A stretch of DNA of 64,000 nt from Candidatus Defluviibacillus avedoerensis (lineage in GTDB: Bacteria > Pseudomonadota > Gammaproteobacteria > Burkholderiales > Burkholderiaceae_C). The stretch is taken from the NCBI GenBank assembly GCA_016703665.1, contig JADJBS010000008.1:62001-126000 (forward strand). Reading direction: 5' to 3'. This document shows positions 38,091 to 49,148 of the stretch, piece by piece. The notes below the pieces were generated by a model. The model ran no database searches and was not told where the DNA came from. It saw only the letters and a program-made list of their open reading frames with translations. Position 1 is the stretch's first letter. Each line of letters opens with the position of its first letter. The translations under genes were made by a program, and so were the position numbers.

Positions 38091-38138
38091 ATGAAACAAG
38101 CACCGCTAACCCCGGTGCTTTTTTCTTTTTTGCACTGA
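38091..38138 (+). CDS. Possible 15-residue leader peptide upstream of the TSUP gene
   Basis: An AGGAG site 12 bases upstream precedes ATG and a 15-codon frame, MKQAPLTPVLFSFLH, ending at TGA 13 bases before the TSUP start. The frame overlaps the terminator hairpin, the geometry of an attenuator. The peptide has no run of one amino acid, so classical amino-acid attenuation is not evident, and it may be coincidental. Confidence 0.35.
   Translation: MKQAPLTPVLFSFLH
38098..38130 (+). terminator. Rho-independent terminator just before the TSUP gene
   Basis: A perfect 8-bp stem AAGCACCG / CGGTGCTT with a seven-base loop, then T4-C-T5-type sequence. It lies only 22 bases before the TSUP start codon. 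It ends the crotonase/GMC transcript and, if transcription starts within the preceding gap, could control TSUP expression. Confidence 0.85.
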
Positions 38139-38151
38139 CAATCATTACCCT

Positions 38152-38910
38152 ATGGAAGTTTTTGCAGTCTCGCTCGCCTCCTTGCTGGCCGGGTTCATTG
38201 ATTCGATTGTGGGCGGTGGTGGGCTGATTCTGGTGCCCGCCCTTTTTTCGGTATTCCCGAGCGCCCATCCTGCCACCTTGTTTGGCACCAACAAGAGCGC
38301 CTCCGTCTGGGGTACCGGCATGGCAGCGTGGCAATACAGCAAGCGGGTTGATCTGAGATGGGGCGCCCTGCTACCGGCCACGCTGGCTTGTTTTGTGGGT
38401 TCACTGGGTGGCGCTTGGCTGGTGACCGTGATTTCCCCCCACTTCCTGCGCAAGGCCTTGCCGATGATTTTGCTGGCGGTCCTGCTCTACACACTTGCCA
38501 AAAAGAACCTGGGGGAGCATCACGTGCCACGATACAGTGGTCGAAGTGAGCAGCTGGCAGCTTCAGCGCTTGGCCTTGCGCTTGGCATCTATGACGGATT
38601 TTTTGGACCAGGAACTGGAAGCTTTTTTGTCTTCCTGTTGGTACGTTGGCTGGGCTACGATTTCCTGAACGCGTCAGCCTCTGCGAAAGTACTGAACACG
38701 GCGACGAATCTGTCAGCGCTGATCCTGTTCACCCTCGAGGGCCATGTGTTCTGGCATCTGGCCCTCCCAATGGCCATCGCCAACATCGCAGGCAGCTTGC
38801 TAGGGACGCGACTGGCCTTGAAACAAGGCGTCGCTTTCGTTCGTATCGTGTTTATCTTGGTGGTGAGCGCACTGATTCTGAAGACGGGCTACGACGCATT
38901 TCTGAAGTGA
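38152..38910 (+). CDS. TSUP (TauE/SafE) family membrane transporter
   Basis: A 252-residue protein with about eight membrane segments. Family motifs: AGFIDSIVGGGGLILVPALF near the start with the repeated GxxxSxxxGxGG pattern, NKSASVWGTGMAAWQY, and GIYDGFFGPGTGSFFVFLLV in the second half. Members export sulfite, sulfoacetate or other organosulfur anions; the substrate here is unknown. The 3' end overlaps the convergent mrdA gene by 59 bases. Confidence 0.9.
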   Translation: MEVFAVSLASLLAGFIDSIVGGGGLILVPALFSVFPSAHPATLFGTNKSASVWGTGMAAWQYSKRVDLRWGALLPATLACFVGSLGGAWLVTVISPHFLRKALPMILLAVLLYTLAKKNLGEHHVPRYSGRSEQLAASALGLALGIYDGFFGPGTGSFFVFLLVRWLGYDFLNASASAKVLNTATNLSALILFTLEGHVFWHLALPMAIANIAGSLLGTRLALKQGVAFVRIVFILVVSALILKTGYDAFLK

Positions 38911-40951
38911 TCGTCGTAGCAGTACCCGCTACCGCCGTCACCGTCGATGTGGGCGCCCCGGATGTCACCGCAGTGATGGCGCCCACATTGACATTGTTCT
39001 GAGCCGTGCCTTCTGGTGGCCAGGGCATTTCAGCCACTTTGCGTTGAACGCCAGACGGTGCAGCAGCCACACCTTTTTGAACATTGGCTAAATCCACCGA
39101 TGTGGGGTACAAGCCCTGGAGCCAATAATCAAATACCCTGCGTGCAATGGGAGCTGCATTTTGCGCACCAAACCCCGCGTTTTCCACCACCATGGCCAGG
39201 GCGATCTGGGGCTCGTCTGCAGGCGCAAACGCCATGAAAAGCGCATGGTCGCGGTGCCGTTCATCCACTTTGTTTGCGTCGTATTTTTCGTTTGCCTTGA
39301 TCTGAATCACCTGCGCTGTACCGGTCTTGCCTGCACTGACATAGGGCGCACCGCGAAAGGCCGATGCACCGGTACCTTCAACATTCACCCCAACAAGTGC
39401 ATGCTTGATCACGTCTATGTTCTGGGGTTTGAGTGGCAACTGCTCCAGTGGCTGCTTGGCAATGGGCTGACTCGCATGGGTGACGACATCAATCACGCTG
39501 CGCACCAGGTGCGGCTTCATCTTCAAACCGTTATTGGCTAATGTCGCCGTTGCGTATGCCAACTGCAACATGGTGAAGTTGTTGTAACCTTGGCCAATGC
39601 CCAGCGATATGGTTTCGCCAGCGTACCAACGGCGTTGTTCGGGCCGCTTGTAAGCTTTTCGCTTCCACTCAGTCGACGGCAAAATGCCGCGGGACTCACC
39701 CAGGATATCGATTCCGGTCATCTGGCCAAAGCCTAAAGGGGCCATCTGCGCGTGCATCAGGTCAACACCCATGTCGTTGGCCAGCATGTAATAGTAGGTA
39801 TCGCAACTCTGGACAATCGATTTGTACATGTCTACCGACCCGTGACCACCTTCCTTGTCGTCACGAAAGCGGTGGTTGCCAAAGTTGAAATAGCCCGGGT
39901 CAGAAATAGCCTGCTGCGGTGTACGTTTGCCTGTCTCCAGTGCAGCCAGCGCCATGAAAGGCTTGTAGGTAGATCCTGGTGGATAGGTACCACGCAGTGC
40001 TCGGTTCAGCAAGGGCTTATCGGGCGATTCATTCAGTGCCTTCCAGTTGTCGGAATCAATGCCTTCGACAAACAGGTTGGGGTCAAACGTGGGTTTACTG
40101 ACAAACGCCAGCACTTCGCCTGTTTTAGGCTCAATGGCGACGAGTGCACCACGCCGATCACCAAACAGATCCTCCACCAGTTTTTGCAATTTGATGTCGA
40201 GTGACAAGGCCACCGTATTGCCTGGTGTGGCAGGATTGCTGGACAGTCTGCGCACTGCACGCCCGCCTGCGGATGTTTCGACTTGCTCCACGCCGGTTTG
40301 CCCATGCAGTTGAGCCTCGTAGCTTTGTTCAACGCCCAGTTTGCCGATGTACTCTGTTCCGCGGTAATTGGCCTCGTCATCTGAATCTTCAATCCGCTCT
40401 TTTTCTGACTGGTTGATTCGTCCGATGTAGCCAATCACATGGCTGGCCAAGTGACCGTAGGGGTAATTGCGAAACAACCGGGCCTTGATCTCGACACCCG
40501 GAAAGCGAAAGCGCTGCGCCGCAAACTTGGCCACTTCTTCGTCACTCAGACGGGTACGGATCGGCAGGGACTCAAAACTACGCGATTCCTCCATCAGTTT
40601 CTTGAAGCGGCGACGGTCTCGCGGTTGAATGTCCACTACCTTGGCCAATGCGTCAATGGTTTCTTCCAGGGAGCCCGCTTTGGAAGGTGTGATTTCCAAT
40701 GTATACGCCGAATAGTTGGATGCCAGCACGATGCCGTTGCGATCCAGAATCAAACCCCGGTTCGGTACGATAGGGACGACTGCCGTGCGGTTACTTTCGG
40801 CCTGTTCGTTCAAGTCCTCGTGCCGATGAACCTGCAGGTACAGCAGACGACTGAGCAGCAAAAAGAAAGCCAGGAGCACCAGCGCGCCTGCCACGATGAC
40901 CCGCAATCGAAAGCGGTACAGATCTGACTCAACGTTGCGTAGCTCGGTCAT
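38852..40951 (-). CDS. mrdA: Penicillin-binding protein 2 (cell elongation transpeptidase)
   Basis: About 699 residues: a single N-terminal membrane helix (VIVAGALVLLAFFLLLSRLL), a pedestal domain, and the transpeptidase with SxxK in YPPGSTYKPFMALAAL, the SxN motif in IVQSCDTYYYML (SCD variant) and KTGTAQ. It works with RodA and MreBCD in lateral wall synthesis. The C-terminus extends beyond the usual end with a Thr/Ala/Val-rich tail (ITAVTSGAPTSTVTAVAGTA) that overlaps the convergent TSUP gene. rodA does not follow. I chose the ATG at 40951; 40984 is in frame. Confidence 0.94.
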   Translation of the reverse strand: MTELRNVESDLYRFRLRVIVAGALVLLAFFLLLSRLLYLQVHRHEDLNEQAESNRTAVVPIVPNRGLILDRNGIVLASNYSAYTLEITPSKAGSLEETIDALAKVVDIQPRDRRRFKKLMEESRSFESLPIRTRLSDEEVAKFAAQRFRFPGVEIKARLFRNYPYGHLASHVIGYIGRINQSEKERIEDSDDEANYRGTEYIGKLGVEQSYEAQLHGQTGVEQVETSAGGRAVRRLSSNPATPGNTVALSLDIKLQKLVEDLFGDRRGALVAIEPKTGEVLAFVSKPTFDPNLFVEGIDSDNWKALNESPDKPLLNRALRGTYPPGSTYKPFMALAALETGKRTPQQAISDPGYFNFGNHRFRDDKEGGHGSVDMYKSIVQSCDTYYYMLANDMGVDLMHAQMAPLGFGQMTGIDILGESRGILPSTEWKRKAYKRPEQRRWYAGETISLGIGQGYNNFTMLQLAYATATLANNGLKMKPHLVRSVIDVVTHASQPIAKQPLEQLPLKPQNIDVIKHALVGVNVEGTGASAFRGAPYVSAGKTGTAQVIQIKANEKYDANKVDERHRDHALFMAFAPADEPQIALAMVVENAGFGAQNAAPIARRVFDYWLQGLYPTSVDLANVQKGVAAAPSGVQRKVAEMPWPPEGTAQNNVNVGAITAVTSGAPTSTVTAVAGTATTITSEMRRSPSSESVRSPPR

Positions 40952-40985
40952 GGCCGTGCGGTGGCACTGGGCCGCCCCAAGCAAG

Positions 40986-41010
40986 GCAGCGCCCTATCGG
41001 AGGGCGCTGC
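40986..41010. repeat. Strong hairpin between mreD and mrdA
   Basis: A perfect 10-bp stem GCAGCGCCCT / AGGGCGCTGC with a five-base loop in the 88-base gap between mreD and mrdA. It has no U run in either direction. It probably affects processing or differential expression within the mreBCD-mrdA operon. Confidence 0.7.
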
Positions 41011-41039
41011 TGTATGTACTTTGACAAGCGTGGGGGTCA

Positions 41040-41570
41040 TTAAAGCGGGCGGTTGGCGTCTGGGTCGGGTGCGCGACGCTGAGGCACCAGCAAGATGATG
41101 CTGATCACGGGCCAGAGCAAGGCCTCAAACACGGGTGCCAGTACAACGGTCCAGCCTGGAAAGACGCTCTTGCCCATCATCCGCAACGAGAGCTCAATCG
41201 CATGCGCCAATACAAACAAGGGGAACACCTGTACCGCTTGCGATGGCACAGGAAACCAGAGCAGTCGACGATGAATGGTGATGGCAAAAAAACTGAGCAC
41301 CGTATACGCCATGGCATGCTGTCCCAGCCAGCTTGTCTGGTGCACATCCATGCATAAGCCAAAGAAAAAGGCAGCACCAATACTCACCCACCTTGGCTGA
41401 TGCACCGTCCAGAAAACCAGCACCATTGCCAACACATCCGGCATCCATGCCGCGCGACCAACGATGCCCATGTTCAGCACGAAATTGATCAGCAGCGCAA
41501 TCAAGAGGCTACTCCAGATAAATACCGGGTTGGCCGGCAGCAAAAGTTGTTGCCCGGGGCGCATGATCAT
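41040..41570 (-). CDS. mreD: Rod shape-determining protein MreD
   Basis: A 176-residue membrane protein with about five helices (WSSLLIALLINFVLNMGIVG, MAYTVLSFFAITIHRRLLWF). Size, hydrophobicity and position directly after mreC identify it. Its start overlaps the mreC stop by four bases. It is part of the elongasome that connects MreB filaments to wall synthesis. Confidence 0.92.
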   Translation of the reverse strand: MIMRPGQQLLLPANPVFIWSSLLIALLINFVLNMGIVGRAAWMPDVLAMVLVFWTVHQPRWVSIGAAFFFGLCMDVHQTSWLGQHAMAYTVLSFFAITIHRRLLWFPVPSQAVQVFPLFVLAHAIELSLRMMGKSVFPGWTVVLAPVFEALLWPVISIILLVPQRRAPDPDANRPL

Positions 41571-42487
41571 GGGCGGCCCCCTTTCTTGCCCGTGGGCCGC
41601 ACAGGTTCGGGCTCAGGGCGAGGAGGTAGCTGGTCAGACACAGGTTGCAAAACCAGAACATGGCGGGCAGACGCCACATTGGCCTGGGGCATGCAGTAAA
41701 TCCGCGCAAATGCAGAATCCGCTCGCCGTTCAACCCGGTCCACACGGGCGACCGGCAAACCGGGTGGGTAAACGCCGTCAATGCCGCTGGTCGTCAGGAC
41801 GTCGTCAGCCTGCACATCTGCATTGCCAGCCATGAAGCGCAGCTCAAGCACTCCGCCACGGATCAAAGGGTCCCCAAACGCAACGCTGCGTGCGCCCGTG
41901 CGTGTGTTCAATACCGGGGTAGCATGGTCACGGTCAATCACCAGTGTCACCTCGCTGATCAGGGGCATGACCCGCGTGACCTGGCCAAGCAGGCCAGACT
42001 CATCTATCACCGGCGAGCCGATCGTCACACCAGATGCAACGCCCTTGTCGATCAATACCTTGCGTGTGAATGGGTCCGCAGCGTCATAAAGCACCTCAGC
42101 GGTCATGCCCTGGGTTTTCAGTTGATCGCGCAGCCCCATCAACTTTCGTAAACGCGCATTTTCCAGCATCAACTGTTCGCCCTGTCCAGCCCGCTGGGCC
42201 TGCACAATCATCTGTTTTCTGGCTGCGGCTTCTGCAGCTTGGGCATTGTCGAGAGCGGTGAAATAACCCGCCCCATGCCCCGCTAGGCGGACAGGCAACA
42301 TCGCAACCCATTGAAGGGGATACAGTGCCGTAGCCACCACGGATCGCACGGGCTGCATGACATTGAAACGGACATCCGCCACCATCAAAAAAAGTGACAA
42401 GGCGCTGAAAAATGCCAGCTTGGACAAAGCTGAAGGCCCTTGTTTGAAGAAGGGCGGGGGGGATCTGTCCAGCGTACCTAAGGGCAT
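41567..42487 (-). CDS. mreC: Rod shape-determining protein MreC
   Basis: A 306-residue bitopic protein: short cytoplasmic part, one membrane helix (LAFFSALSLFLMVADVRF), a coiled coil (about residues 80-120, with LDNAQAAEAAARKQMIVQAQ), and the periplasmic beta domains (VLIDKGVASGVTIGSPVIDE, DHATPVLNTRTGARSVAFGD). The C-terminal tail is Pro/Arg-rich. It bridges MreB/MreD to PBP2. It follows mreB by 18 bases. Confidence 0.94.
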   Translation of the reverse strand: MPLGTLDRSPPPFFKQGPSALSKLAFFSALSLFLMVADVRFNVMQPVRSVVATALYPLQWVAMLPVRLAGHGAGYFTALDNAQAAEAAARKQMIVQAQRAGQGEQLMLENARLRKLMGLRDQLKTQGMTAEVLYDAADPFTRKVLIDKGVASGVTIGSPVIDESGLLGQVTRVMPLISEVTLVIDRDHATPVLNTRTGARSVAFGDPLIRGGVLELRFMAGNADVQADDVLTTSGIDGVYPPGLPVARVDRVERRADSAFARIYCMPQANVASARHVLVLQPVSDQLPPRPEPEPVRPTGKKGGRP

Positions 42488-42505
42488 CGCTGCTCCGCCA
42501 GGCGA

Positions 42506-43612
<1,107 letters not shown>

Positions 43613-43680
43613 TTATTGGTCAATTAACGGCTGTTCCAAGCCCCTTCCGGTACTTTGGAAGAACAGCAGACCAAAGGCGG

Positions 43681-43686
43681 GATAAT
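43681..43686 (+). promoter_or_regulatory. Possible -10 element for gatCAB
   Basis: GATAAT in the context GGGATAATACC lies 78 bases upstream of the gatC start in the 214-base divergent gap with mreB. A convincing -35 box at 16-18 bases was not found (the nearest TTGGAA is 20 bases upstream), so this is tentative. Confidence 0.35.
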
Positions 43687-43763
43687 ACCGCATCCCCTGT
43701 GAATAACTCATTGGAACTCACTGTCTAAATCGCTTAAACCGCGATTTCGCTCGAATATCTCGT

Positions 43764-44063
43764 ATGTCACTGACCCCTATCGATATCCAACGGATTGCGC
43801 AGCTTGCGCAATTGCGGCTCGACGAACCTACCAGCGCGCGCATGCTGACGCAGATCAATGGCTTTTTCGACATCGTCGAACAAATGCGCGCGGTAGACAC
43901 TACCGGCGTTGATCCACTCGCCCATCCCGTGGCCGCCATGCAGGACATTCAACTGCGCTTGCGCGACGACGTGGTCAGCGAGCCGAATCAGCGCGAAGCC
44001 AACCAAAAGAGTGCACCCGCTGTTGAGCGAGGACTCTTTCTCGTGCCAAAGGTGATTGAATGA
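43764..44063 (+). CDS. gatC: Asp-tRNA(Asn)/Glu-tRNA(Gln) amidotransferase subunit C
   Basis: A 99-residue subunit that stabilises GatA in the GatCAB complex. The [20 protein letters not shown] start and [19 protein letters not shown] middle are diagnostic. Its stop overlaps the gatA start by four bases. Confidence 0.95.
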   Translation: MSLTPIDIQRIAQLAQLRLDEPTSARMLTQINGFFDIVEQMRAVDTTGVDPLAHPVAAMQDIQLRLRDDVVSEPNQREANQKSAPAVERGLFLVPKVIE

Positions 44064-45538
44064 ACCAGGCCATGAACAAAGACTTGCATGATTTAAGCGT
44101 GCTCGCCCTGTCAGCCCATTTGCGCGACAAGAAGATTTCCGCCGTTGAGGCCGCCCAGCACTTCTTGACCCGCTCTAGAGCCCACAGCCAGCTCGGCGCC
44201 TACCTGGCGATGAACGAAGACGTCACTTTGGCCCAAGCCAGGGCTGCTGATGCACGCTTGGCTGCAGGAACCGGCGGCACGCTGGAAGGCGTGCCCATGG
44301 CCCATAAGGACATCTTCGTCACCAAAGACTTCCCCACCACTGCGGGCAGCAAGATACTGGAGGGTTACAATTCTCCTTTTGATAGCACGGTAGTGGCTAA
44401 TTTTCAGCGGGAAGGCGTTGTTTGTCTTGGAAAACTCAATTGCGATGAATTCGCCATGGGTTCCAGCAACGAGAACTCCGCCTATGCCCCGGCGCGCAAC
44501 CCTTGGGACACAAGCCGCATTCCCGGTGGCTCGTCGGGCGGCAGCGCTGTGGCCGTGGCCGCACGCCTTGCACCCGCTGTTACGGGCACCGACACGGGCG
44601 GCTCGATCCGCCAGCCTGCGAGCTTTTGTGGCATCACCGGCATCAAACCCACCTATGGCCGCGCATCGCGCTACGGCATGGTCGCGTTTGCCTCCAGTCT
44701 GGACCAAGCTGGACCGATGGCGCGCAGTGCCGAAGATTGCGCCCTGCTGCTCTCAGCCATGTGCGGCCCCGATCTCGACCGCGACTCGACGTCGCTGGAC
44801 ATGCCTGCGGAGGACTTCAGTCGCAGCCTGACCCAATCGGTTGACGGTCTTCGCATTGGGGTGCCCAAAGAATTCTTTGGCGATGGCTTGTCTGCCGATG
44901 TGCGCGCAGCCATCGACAATGCACTTAAAGAGTACGAAAAGCTGGGTGCCAAGTTGGTTCCGATTGAGTTGCCGCGCACCGAGCTGTCAATCCCCGTGTA
45001 CTACATCATTGCGCCTGCCGAAGCATCCAGCAACTTGAGCCGCTTCGATGGGGTGAAGTTCGGTCACCGCTCGAAGAATTACCGCGATCTGTCCGAGATG
45101 TACCGCGAGAGTCGAACTGAAGGCTTTGGCGATGAAGTCAAGCGCCGCATCATGATTGGCGCTTACGTGCTGAGCCACGGGTACTACGACGCGTACTACC
45201 TGCAGGCGCAGAAAATCCGCCGCATGATTGCCGACGATTTCCAGCAGGCCTTCAAGGTCTGCGACGTGATCGCTGGGCCTGTCGCACCGACTGTTGCGTG
45301 GCACCTTGGTGACCACGGCAACGACCCGCTGGCCGACTATCTGGCTGACATCTTTACCCTGCCTGCCTCACTGGCAGGCCTGCCCGGCATGAGCGTGCCT
45401 GTGGGCTTGGGTGAGGGCGGTATGCCGGTGGGCATGCAATTGATTGGCAATTATTTCTCTGAAGCGAAGCTGCTTGGTGCTGCGCACCAGTTGCAACTGG
45501 CCACCGACTGGCATTTGGCAAAACCGGCAACCGTATGA
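44060..45538 (+). CDS. gatA: Asp-tRNA(Asn)/Glu-tRNA(Gln) amidotransferase subunit A
   Basis: A 492-residue amidase-signature enzyme that releases ammonia from glutamine for GatB. The Ser-cis-Ser-Lys triad lies in [10 protein letters not shown] (Lys), [13 protein letters not shown] and [17 protein letters not shown]. The C-terminal [20 protein letters not shown] is normal. An ATG 12 bases downstream is an alternative start. It overlaps gatC and gatB by four bases at either end. Confidence 0.97.
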   Translation: MNQAMNKDLHDLSVLALSAHLRDKKISAVEAAQHFLTRSRAHSQLGAYLAMNEDVTLAQARAADARLAAGTGGTLEGVPMAHKDIFVTKDFPTTAGSKILEGYNSPFDSTVVANFQREGVVCLGKLNCDEFAMGSSNENSAYAPARNPWDTSRIPGGSSGGSAVAVAARLAPAVTGTDTGGSIRQPASFCGITGIKPTYGRASRYGMVAFASSLDQAGPMARSAEDCALLLSAMCGPDLDRDSTSLDMPAEDFSRSLTQSVDGLRIGVPKEFFGDGLSADVRAAIDNALKEYEKLGAKLVPIELPRTELSIPVYYIIAPAEASSNLSRFDGVKFGHRSKNYRDLSEMYRESRTEGFGDEVKRRIMIGAYVLSHGYYDAYYLQAQKIRRMIADDFQQAFKVCDVIAGPVAPTVAWHLGDHGNDPLADYLADIFTLPASLAGLPGMSVPVGLGEGGMPVGMQLIGNYFSEAKLLGAAHQLQLATDWHLAKPATV

Positions 45539-46995
45539 GCAAGAACAGCAAACTGGTCCAGGGCTACGAAGTCGTCATCGGCTTTGAAACGCATGCCCAA
45601 CTCTCGACAAAGTCCAAAATTTTCAGCCGTGCATCGACCGCCTTTGGCGCAGAGCCCAACACGCAAGCCTGCGCGGTGGATTTGGCCTTGCCCGGCACTT
45701 TGCCTGTAATGAACAAGGGCGCCGTGGAACGCGCCATCCAGTTCGGTTTGGCCGTGGGATCGCATGTTGCAGAGCGCAGCATTTTTGCACGCAAGAACTA
45801 CTTTTACCCGGACCTGCCCAAGGGCTACCAGATCAGCCAGTTTGAAATCCCGGTGGTGCAGGGCGGCTCGGTGGAGTTCTTCTTGGGCGAAGAAAAAATG
45901 TCCGTGCGCCTGGTGCGGGCCCACCTCGAAGAAGACGCGGGCAAGTCACTGCATGAAGACTTCATTGGCCAAAGTGGCATTGACCTGAACCGTGCGGGCA
46001 CGCCGCTACTGGAAATCGTCACCGAGCCAGACATGCGCTCCTCGCTCGAGGCCGTGGCCTATGCTAAAGAGCTGCACAAAATCGTCACCTGGATTGGCAT
46101 CTGTGACGGCAATATGCAAGAAGGCTCGTTCCGCTGCGACGCCAACGTGTCGGTGCGCAAACCGGGCGAGCCTTTGGGCACCCGGCGCGAGATCAAGAAT
46201 CTGAACAGCTTCAAGTTCATGCAGCAGGCGATTGATTTTGAAATCCGCTGGCAAATTGAAGAAATTGAAGACGGTCGCAAGATCCAGCAAGCCACGGTCT
46301 TGTTTGACCCCGACACGGGCGAGACACGCGCCATGCGCACCAAGGAAGACGCGGCCGATTACCGCTACTTCCCTGACCCCGACCTGCCACCGCTGTGCAT
46401 CAGCCGCGAGTGGGTGGCCAGCGTGCAAGCCGACATGCCGGAGCTGCCGCGGCTGATGGCCGCGCGTTTTGTGGCTGACTACGGTTTGCCCGAATACGAC
46501 GCGACGACGCTCACACAGAGCAAGGCCATGGGCAGTTACTTTGAAGCCACCGCCAAGGCCTGCGGACAGCCCAAGCTGGCCAGTAACTGGATCATGGGTG
46601 AACTGTCGCGGCGCCTGAACATGGGCGACTCGGCTATCGAAAATTCGCCTGTCAGTGCGCACCAGTTGGGAGCCTTGATCAGTCGCATCGCAGACGGAAT
46701 GGTGTCAAATAACGCAGCCCGCCAAGTATTTGATGCACTGTGGACGGGCGACGGCAAGGACGTTGACGCGGTGATCGAAGCCAAGGGCTTGCGTCAGATG
46801 AACGACAGCGGCGCGCTTGAGAAAATCGTCGACGAGGTGCTGGCTGCCAACGCCAAGAACGTGGAAGAGTACCGCGCTGGCAAGGACAAAGCCTTTAATG
46901 CGCTGGTCGGTCAAATCATGAAGGCCAGCAAAGGCAAGGCCAATCCAGCGCAGGTTAACGAGTTGCTGAAGGCGCGCCTGACCACAGCTGGTTAA
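45535..46995 (+). CDS. gatB: Asp-tRNA(Asn)/Glu-tRNA(Gln) amidotransferase subunit B
   Basis: A 486-residue subunit that activates misacylated Glu-tRNA(Gln) or Asp-tRNA(Asn) and transfers the amide. Signatures: [37 protein letters not shown] and the [13 protein letters not shown] segment. The C-terminal YqeY-like helical domain is present. The last 41 bases overlap the convergent DUF4124 gene. gatCAB suggests that at least one of AsnRS or GlnRS is replaced by the transamidation route. Confidence 0.97.
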   Translation: MSKNSKLVQGYEVVIGFETHAQLSTKSKIFSRASTAFGAEPNTQACAVDLALPGTLPVMNKGAVERAIQFGLAVGSHVAERSIFARKNYFYPDLPKGYQISQFEIPVVQGGSVEFFLGEEKMSVRLVRAHLEEDAGKSLHEDFIGQSGIDLNRAGTPLLEIVTEPDMRSSLEAVAYAKELHKIVTWIGICDGNMQEGSFRCDANVSVRKPGEPLGTRREIKNLNSFKFMQQAIDFEIRWQIEEIEDGRKIQQATVLFDPDTGETRAMRTKEDAADYRYFPDPDLPPLCISREWVASVQADMPELPRLMAARFVADYGLPEYDATTLTQSKAMGSYFEATAKACGQPKLASNWIMGELSRRLNMGDSAIENSPVSAHQLGALISRIADGMVSNNAARQVFDALWTGDGKDVDAVIEAKGLRQMNDSGALEKIVDEVLAANAKNVEEYRAGKDKAFNALVGQIMKASKGKANPAQVNELLKARLTTAG

Positions 46996-47611
46996 GCTTG
47001 ACCAGCTCCGCATCAAACCGGGCATTGACCCGGTTTTTTTCGGCCTCCTGCTCTTTGATATAGCTCTGCTGCAAGGCAAGGCTGGCGTCGTTGGATTCAT
47101 ACTGACGCTTGAGGGCCATGGGCACTTTGACAGGATCACGTTTATAGAACTCCATCTCCTGGTCGAGCTGCTTGCGCTGTTTGAGTACCTGAGCCACCTC
47201 GCCCTGCGCTGATTTGATCAGTTCATTGATCTGCACCAGCGAATCCGCACGTACCTTGTCATGGGCTTCACGGTTGGGGAATCGCGCCATCAGAACTTTG
47301 TCGCGGCGCTTTTGTTCTTGCAGTTTGTTGGCTTCATCCTGCAACTGGCGCTGCTGCGCTTCAAGTAAGGAGCGCTCCTGCGCTGTCAAGGTGGGCGCGA
47401 TGGTTCGCCGCACCGAGCCACTCGGCCCCAACTCGCGTTGCTCACGGTCAATGCACTCAGGAATGGGGCGATCCGATGTCAGCTTTCGGCCTTTGGCATC
47501 GACACAGACATAAATGCCCCCAGATTGCGCCACCACCAAACCATGCCACAGGCCCGCTGCTGCAAGGCAACAAGACAAAACTTGTCGGTGCAATTTTTGG
47601 CGCACTGGCAT
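46955..47611 (-). CDS. DUF4124-type secreted protein with coiled coil
   Basis: About 218 residues. A signal peptide ([20 protein letters not shown], then VVAQ) is followed by a DUF4124-like segment ([21 protein letters not shown], with the Cys pair) and a long charged coiled coil (about residues 75-205: [20 protein letters not shown] and on). The function is unknown; such proteins are periplasmic. I chose the ATG at 47611 because of the signal peptide. The 3' end overlaps gatB by 41 bases in convergent orientation. Confidence 0.75.
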   Translation of the reverse strand: MPVRQKLHRQVLSCCLAAAGLWHGLVVAQSGGIYVCVDAKGRKLTSDRPIPECIDREQRELGPSGSVRRTIAPTLTAQERSLLEAQQRQLQDEANKLQEQKRRDKVLMARFPNREAHDKVRADSLVQINELIKSAQGEVAQVLKQRKQLDQEMEFYKRDPVKVPMALKRQYESNDASLALQQSYIKEQEAEKNRVNARFDAELVKLNQLWSGAPSATR

Positions 47612-47625
47612 GTGCTGACTATCGG

Positions 47626-48333
47626 TTAGACCCCGTAACGTTGTCGATAAGCCATGACCTGTGCATGGTGTTGCCCCAAGTTTGACCCTGTATTGCCCTC
47701 CAGAAACTCCAGCAAATCTGAAAGCTGAGCAATTGCACACACTTGCAGACCCAATTGCTGACGGACATACTGAACAGCGCTGTAGGGCACGTCAGCGCCA
47801 TTCTCGGTGGCTTTTTCCTGACGGTCCAGTGCAATCGCGACCGCGTGAGGGGTAGCACCTGCTGCTTGTATCAGCGCAATGGATTCGCGCGCTGCCGTAC
47901 CTGCGGACATCACGTCGTCCACGATCAGCACGCGGCCTCTGAGCGGTGCCCCCACCAGCGTCCCACCTTCGCCGTGGTCTTTGGCCTCCTTGCGGTTGTA
48001 GGCAAAGGGCACATTCCGGCCACGCCGGGCCAACTCGACCGCCACAGCCGCCCCAAGGGGGATGCCCTTATAGGCCGGACCAAAAAGCATGTCGAATTCG
48101 ATCCCGCTCGCAATCAAGCGTTCGGCATAGAAACCCGCCAAGCGGCCCAGCTTGGCGCCATCGTCAAACAAACCTGCATTGAAAAAATACGGGCTCATGC
48201 GCCCAGCCTTGGTCTTGAACTCGCCAAAACGCAACACACCGGATTCAACAGCAAACTGCACAAATGACAAGGCCAGATCATCGGCCCCTGCGTTATGCTG
48301 TTGTGCTGACACTTGACCTGTACCAGACGCCAT
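47626..48333 (-). CDS. pyrE: Orotate phosphoribosyltransferase
   Basis: A 235-residue enzyme of pyrimidine synthesis (orotate plus PRPP to OMP). Signatures: [20 protein letters not shown] near the N-terminus, [13 protein letters not shown], and the PRPP motif [16 protein letters not shown]. The ATG chosen at 48333 shares the bases CATG with the start of the divergent xth gene. Upstream in-frame starts (to 48396) would lie inside xth. A 15-base gap follows to the DUF4124 gene. Confidence 0.95.
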   Translation of the reverse strand: MASGTGQVSAQQHNAGADDLALSFVQFAVESGVLRFGEFKTKAGRMSPYFFNAGLFDDGAKLGRLAGFYAERLIASGIEFDMLFGPAYKGIPLGAAVAVELARRGRNVPFAYNRKEAKDHGEGGTLVGAPLRGRVLIVDDVMSAGTAARESIALIQAAGATPHAVAIALDRQEKATENGADVPYSAVQYVRQQLGLQVCAIAQLSDLLEFLEGNTGSNLGQHHAQVMAYRQRYGV

Positions 48334-49135
48334 GGGAAACACCTCTTTCAAATTGACCAGCCTCAACCTCAACGGCATCCGCTCTGCGCACAGCAAAGGC
48401 TTGGAGCCCTGGCTGCAAGCTCATGCACCAGATTGTATTTGTGTGCAAGAGGTCAAGGCCCAGGCCGACGACGTGCGGGACCGGTTTGAATCTTTGGCAG
48501 GCATGAAAGCTTACTTTCACTTCGCCGAGAAAAAGGGCTACTCTGGCGTCGGTATCTACACGTGGCATGAGCCCAGCGACGTGATTCTGGGCTTTGGCAG
48601 CCCCGAGTTCGATGCTGAAGGCCGGTATGTTGAACTGCGGTTTGACAAGCCTGGAACCAAGCTGTCCATCATCAGCTGCTACTTTCCGAGTGGTTCTTCT
48701 GGTGAAGAACGCCAGCAGGCCAAGTTCCGGTTTCTGGACCTGATCTACCCCCATTTGACCCAACTCAAAAACGAGCGCGACTACATCCTTTGCGGTGACG
48801 TCAACATCGCCCACAAGGAGATTGATCTGAAAAACTGGAAAAGCAACCAAAAGAACAGTGGCTTCCTGCCCGAAGAACGCGCCTGGATGACCAAGCTTCT
48901 GGACGAAGCAGGCATGGTGGATGTTTACCGCAAGCTCAAGCCAACTGCGACCGACGAGGCCTATACGTGGTGGAGTAACCGGGGCCAGGCCTATGCCAAA
49001 AACGTTGGATGGCGACTCGACTATCACCTGGCAACGCCAAACCTGGCCGCTTTGGCTCAAAGTGAATCCATTTACAAAGGTGAAAAATTCAGCGATCACG
49101 CGCCAATCACCATTGAATACGGAACTCAACTTTGA
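48332..49135 (+). CDS. xth: Exodeoxyribonuclease III-type AP endonuclease
   Basis: A 267-residue Mg-dependent endonuclease/exonuclease/phosphatase-fold enzyme of base-excision repair. Motifs: [22 protein letters not shown] (metal Glu), [32 protein letters not shown] and [11 protein letters not shown], ending with [12 protein letters not shown] (catalytic Asp-His). It lacks a clear ribosome site, and its start codon overlaps the divergent pyrE start. It is followed by lysE after 13 bases. Confidence 0.93.
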   Translation: MGNTSFKLTSLNLNGIRSAHSKGLEPWLQAHAPDCICVQEVKAQADDVRDRFESLAGMKAYFHFAEKKGYSGVGIYTWHEPSDVILGFGSPEFDAEGRYVELRFDKPGTKLSIISCYFPSGSSGEERQQAKFRFLDLIYPHLTQLKNERDYILCGDVNIAHKEIDLKNWKSNQKNSGFLPEERAWMTKLLDEAGMVDVYRKLKPTATDEAYTWWSNRGQAYAKNVGWRLDYHLATPNLAALAQSESIYKGEKFSDHAPITIEYGTQL

Positions 49136-49148
49136 GGAACGCACATCC

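Noticed and set aside
37867..38130. 6S RNA, tmRNA, RNase P RNA or SRP RNA in the structured gap
   Set aside because: None of their conserved core sequences could be found; only a general hairpin-rich region with a terminator remains.
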